A stretch of DNA of 34,941 bases from Flavobacterium geliluteum (lineage in GTDB: Bacteria > Bacteroidota > Bacteroidia > Flavobacteriales > Flavobacteriaceae), in the NCBI RefSeq assembly GCF_017948595.1, contig NZ_JAGFBV010000033.1, positions 1 through 34,941 of the forward strand, written 5' to 3'. Positions 32,267 to 34,941 of this stretch are shown here, piece by piece. A program made the translations under genes and the position numbers. The first letter of the stretch is position 1; the number at the start of each line of letters is the position of its first letter. The notes under the pieces were generated by a model. The model did not search any database. It saw only the letters and a list, made by a program, of their open reading frames with translations, and was not told the DNA's origin.

Positions 32267-32282
32267 AATGATAAGTATCATT
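32267..32282. promoter_or_regulatory. FNR-like dyad upstream of the haemoglobin promoter
   Basis: AATGATA-AG-TATCATT has perfect 7-bp arms. Read as half-sites it is ATGAT-N4-ATCAT, one base per half from the FNR consensus TTGAT-N4-ATCAA. Its centre is about 42-45 bases upstream of the transcription start expected from the -7 element, the position used by class II activators of the CRP/FNR family. Confidence 0.45.
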
Positions 32283-32607
32283 TTATATTAATTAGTTAAG
32301 TTTAAAAAACCAATAAATTAAAGAGCTAAAATTGTTTTTTTTGATATAAAAAAGATGTAAAATTTTTTTAGAATATGGTAAAAAAATAAAGTAAGGTTTT
32401 TATGTTATTTTTAATTTTTATAGCATTGAAAATCAATTATTTGAAAAATATTTAGATAAGTTTTTGTACAGGTAAAATTTTAAAATGATGTGTATTTGTT
32501 AAGTTGTAAAAATACATATTTAATTAAATTTCTCATAATATTGAGGTGAATTAATAAAATTAATCTTAAAAAATAAGAAAAATTTAATTATCTAAAATTA
32601 TAAAACT

Positions 32608-34752
32608 ATGATCAAAATTACCCCAAAAAACCAAAAACACACGAAATTTAAAAGAATAATGTATTTCGTTATGATGATTTCGTTGTCGATTCAAGCCATT
32701 GCCCAAACAGTAACGCCTTGGATGACGACCGGAGATCAAACAAAATTGTTGCAGCAACAGGCTAATGTTAGCTTTGGAGCCAATTCAGGAAGTAATCCTT
32801 CCACTATTACAATTAATCCAGCCACAACTTATCAGACTATGGATGGATTTGGCTACACACTTACTGAAGGAAGTTGCGAAGTCATTAGCGCAATGGCGGC
32901 TACGCAGCAGAATCAATTGTTAAACGATTTGTACCATCCTGTTACGGGTTTAAACGCTAGTGTGGTTCGTATTAGTATTGCAGCTTCTGATTTGAGTAGT
33001 TCTTCATACAGTTATAATGAAACTTCGGGAGATGTTAATATGAATAATTTTAGTCTCAACGGGCCAGATCTTACGTACTTGATTCCAATTATAAAAAAAA
33101 TACAACTTATCAACCCAAATATCAAGATACTAGCTACTCCATGGTCGGCACCACGATGGATGAAAACGAATAATTCTTGGGTTGGCGGAAGTTTGCAGAC
33201 GCAATATTATGCCGCTTATGCCAAATATTTTGTAAAATACTTTGCTGCCATGCAAGCACAGGGAATTTCAATTTGGGGAATTACGCCTCAAAATGAACCT
33301 GAAAACCCTTATAACGAACCAAGCATGTTAATGAATTCTACAGAGCAAAAGAATTTTATCAATACACAACTTGGGCCTCAAATGGCAGCTGCTGGTTATG
33401 GCAATATAAAAATCATTGCATTTGATCACAATTGCGACAATACGGCTTATCCTATTGATGTTTTAAATAACAGCAGTTATGTTGATGGCGCTGCATTTCA
33501 TTTGTATTCTGGAAGTATTTCGGCGATGTCAACGGTGCGAAATGCAACTAATAAAAATGTGTATTTTACAGAACAATATACGGGCGCTGGAGGAAGTTTT
33601 AGCGGTGATTTTGGATGGCACATGCAAAATGTTGTTATTGGAGGAGCCAATAACTGGGCAAAAACCGTTTTAGAATGGAATGCAGCGAACAATCCAAGTT
33701 TAGGACCTCGTACTCCTGGCGGATGCAGTACATGTTTAGGAGCTGTAACAGTTAATAATAGTACAAGTTATACCAAAAATGTGGCTTATTATATTATTGG
33801 TCAAATCTCAAAATTTGTCAAACCAGGGGCTTTAAGGATTTCATCTTCGAGCACAAACGGATCAATTGTTTCAGCTGGATTTAAAAATCCTGACGGTTCT
33901 ATTGCACTTGTTGTTTACAATTCGGGAGGATCTGCAAATACAATTAGAGTTGTTTCTGGAGCATCAGCATTTGAGTATTCAGTTCCTGCGTCATCTGCGG
34001 TGACATTTAATTGGTCAGCAGGAAATCCGGTCGTAAATTTGCCGGGTTACTATAATATAATTTCAAGAAACAGCAACAAAGGATTAGATGTTGCAGATTA
34101 TTCTACTACCAGTGGAGGTCGCATTCAGCAGTATGATATTACCAACGGAGGAGGAAATAATCAGCGCTGGAAGTTTGTTCCTGACGGAAATGGCAATCAT
34201 TACATCATTGTAAAATCAAGCGGATTGTATTTGACCACTGAAAATAACAGTACTGCTGATGGCGTAAAAGTACAGCAAAGAACATTTTCAGCTTCAAATG
34301 AGTTTAAATGGATAGTTACCAGTCTTGGCGGAGGTTATTATAAAATTATTAATTTGAATAGTGGAAAGTCATTAGATGTAGAAAATGTTTCAACGGCAAA
34401 CGGCGCTAATATTCAGGTATGGTCGTATACAGGCGGGTTAAACCAACAATGGCAATTGGCACAGGTAGAATCTACGGCTAAAAAAGTTGCGATAGAAGAC
34501 GCAAATGCTTCATCTGATTTTTCTTTGTATATAAATGCAACGAATGATTATTTAAAAATCAATACTCCAAATTCAGGTGTTGGTCAGGTTGAGATTTATT
34601 CGGTAGCAGGTCAGAGTGTTCTCAAAAGAGCAATTGACTTTGTTGAAGGAAATGAAACTGAAGTGGAAATTTCAAAATTGCCAAAAGGACTTTATGTCGT
34701 GAAAGTCAATGATAGTAAAAGATCTTATTCTAAAAAAGTTATGAAACAATAA
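32608..34752 (+). CDS. Secreted GH30 glycoside hydrolase with ricin-type lectin domain and type IX secretion signal
   Basis: The 714-residue product has a signal peptide (about 1-33, ending AIAQ) and a GH30 catalytic barrel (about 60-400). The acid/base Glu230 lies in WGITPQNEPE and the nucleophile Glu322 in YFTEQYTG; TMDGFGYTLTEGSCEV and TPWSAPRWMKTN are GH30 landmarks. The family's side beta-domain follows to about 475. A ricin-type beta-trefoil (about 478-625) carries repeated GLDV/SLDV and QQW/NQRW motifs and probably binds sugar. A type IX secretion C-terminal domain (about 640-714: VEIYSVAGQSVL, LPKGLYVVKVND, SKKVMKQ) directs it to the surface or medium. GH30 includes glucosylceramidases, beta-1,6-glucanases and xylanases; fungal or plant beta-glucan is a plausible target, unproven. 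Confidence 0.94.
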   Translation: MIKITPKNQKHTKFKRIMYFVMMISLSIQAIAQTVTPWMTTGDQTKLLQQQANVSFGANSGSNPSTITINPATTYQTMDGFGYTLTEGSCEVISAMAATQQNQLLNDLYHPVTGLNASVVRISIAASDLSSSSYSYNETSGDVNMNNFSLNGPDLTYLIPIIKKIQLINPNIKILATPWSAPRWMKTNNSWVGGSLQTQYYAAYAKYFVKYFAAMQAQGISIWGITPQNEPENPYNEPSMLMNSTEQKNFINTQLGPQMAAAGYGNIKIIAFDHNCDNTAYPIDVLNNSSYVDGAAFHLYSGSISAMSTVRNATNKNVYFTEQYTGAGGSFSGDFGWHMQNVVIGGANNWAKTVLEWNAANNPSLGPRTPGGCSTCLGAVTVNNSTSYTKNVAYYIIGQISKFVKPGALRISSSSTNGSIVSAGFKNPDGSIALVVYNSGGSANTIRVVSGASAFEYSVPASSAVTFNWSAGNPVVNLPGYYNIISRNSNKGLDVADYSTTSGGRIQQYDITNGGGNNQRWKFVPDGNGNHYIIVKSSGLYLTTENNSTADGVKVQQRTFSASNEFKWIVTSLGGGYYKIINLNSGKSLDVENVSTANGANIQVWSYTGGLNQQWQLAQVESTAKKVAIEDANASSDFSLYINATNDYLKINTPNSGVGQVEIYSVAGQSVLKRAIDFVEGNETEVEISKLPKGLYVVKVNDSKRSYSKKVMKQ

Positions 34753-34867
34753 TAGAAAATTGGAAATTTAATTAGTAATTTTATTTTTGATTTTAAAAGA
34801 CTGCGTGATATTCTGAGGGCACTGAAAAAGTCTTTTCAAAATTCTTTTTCAAGAATAATTATTAATT

Positions 34868-34907
34868 AAAAGGAGTAGAAGCTAAAAGTTTTCTGCTCCT
34901 TTTTTTG
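34868..34907 (+). terminator. Intrinsic terminator of the GH30 gene
   Basis: AAAAGGAGTAGAA (34868-34880) pairs with TTCTGCTCCTTTT (34891-34903), with one T-G pair and a 10-base loop, and runs into T to 34907. Between the stop codon and this hairpin, AAAAGACT/AGTCTTTT (34795-34836) and GAAAAAG/CTTTTTC (34824-34850) could form alternative stems. Confidence 0.85.
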
Positions 34908-34941
34908 TATCTTTTACGTGTAATCATAAGACTTTTTAGAT

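Larger units (their letters stand above)
32213..32607. other. AT-rich intergenic region between the haemoglobin and GH30 genes
   Basis: This 395-base stretch has no credible open frame. It holds the haemoglobin promoter and dyad (32237-32282), and nearer GH30 a perfect ATTAAT-AAA-ATTAAT dyad (32550-32564). No full TAnnTTTG element precedes the GH30 gene; TGTATTTG at about 32490 is the nearest approach. Most of the rest is runs of A and T. Confidence 0.6.

Noticed and set aside
34795..34850. Second terminator after the GH30 gene
   Set aside because: The stems AAAAGACT/AGTCTTTT and GAAAAAG/CTTTTTC compete with each other, have a long loop or A+T content and lack a following T run. The hairpin at 34868-34907 is the credible terminator.
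1..34941. CRISPR array, prophage or defence island
   Set aside because: No regularly spaced direct repeats with unique spacers, no phage structural or integrase genes, and no Cas, restriction or toxin-antitoxin genes were recognised.

Overview
The window looks like a chromosomal segment of a Bacteroidetes bacterium, most likely a Flavobacterium. The evidence is low G+C; Bacteroidetes-type -7 promoter elements (TAnnTTTG) before several genes and the tRNAs; a type IX secretion C-terminal signal; carboxypeptidase-regulatory-domain outer-membrane receptors; a lipoprotein-type TamA homologue (TamL); and GSCFA, DUF2490 and DUF4230 proteins. No prophage, CRISPR array, secretion-effector locus or obvious defence island was found. 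Most genes are core or common for the group. The more interesting material is between genes: several families of palindromic or low-complexity repeats, two FNR-like dyads, and a possible Rrf2 operator.

Layout. 1-450: the C-terminal end of an ISL3/ISAon1-like transposase, then two identical initiator tRNA genes on the minus strand with promoter and terminator. 566-3783: the ribosome-assembly GTPases era and der, which share a 12-bp promoter motif (TACCTTTGCAAA). Between them is a CHAP amidase gene bracketed by two different palindromic repeats. 3929-7452: an outer-membrane beta-barrel protein and a convergent DUF2490 protein. 7632-10836 (minus): a TonB-dependent receptor and an Rrf2 regulator with four clustered cysteines. 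10915-14260 (minus): a cell-envelope cluster reading M23 peptidase, MerR, LemA, TPM protein, glycine-rich TPM protein. 14522-17158: alaS. 17419-19164 (minus): an ABC exporter. 19397-20347: a GSCFA protein. 20513-28594: tamB, tamL and a DUF4230 protein, reading as one unit for outer-membrane assembly. 28760-30517 (minus): an enlarged aromatic amino acid hydroxylase. 30736-31824: a DKNYY-repeat protein. 31832-32212 (minus): a group III truncated haemoglobin. 32608-34752: a secreted GH30 glycosidase with a ricin-type lectin domain and a type IX signal, followed by a strong terminator.

How the genes work together. Envelope work dominates: TamB/TamL for outer-membrane biogenesis, M23 for peptidoglycan, two receptor-type barrels, and a secreted polysaccharide hydrolase. 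Translation and ribosome assembly is the second theme (initiator tRNAs, Era, Der, AlaRS). The best leads for something undescribed are the hydroxylase with an extra insertion and about 270 additional C-terminal residues, the predicted regulatory dyads beside the haemoglobin and receptor genes, and the dispersed palindromic repeats, one of which occurs twice here in opposite orientations. All functions are read from sequence motifs and family knowledge; no database search was run.
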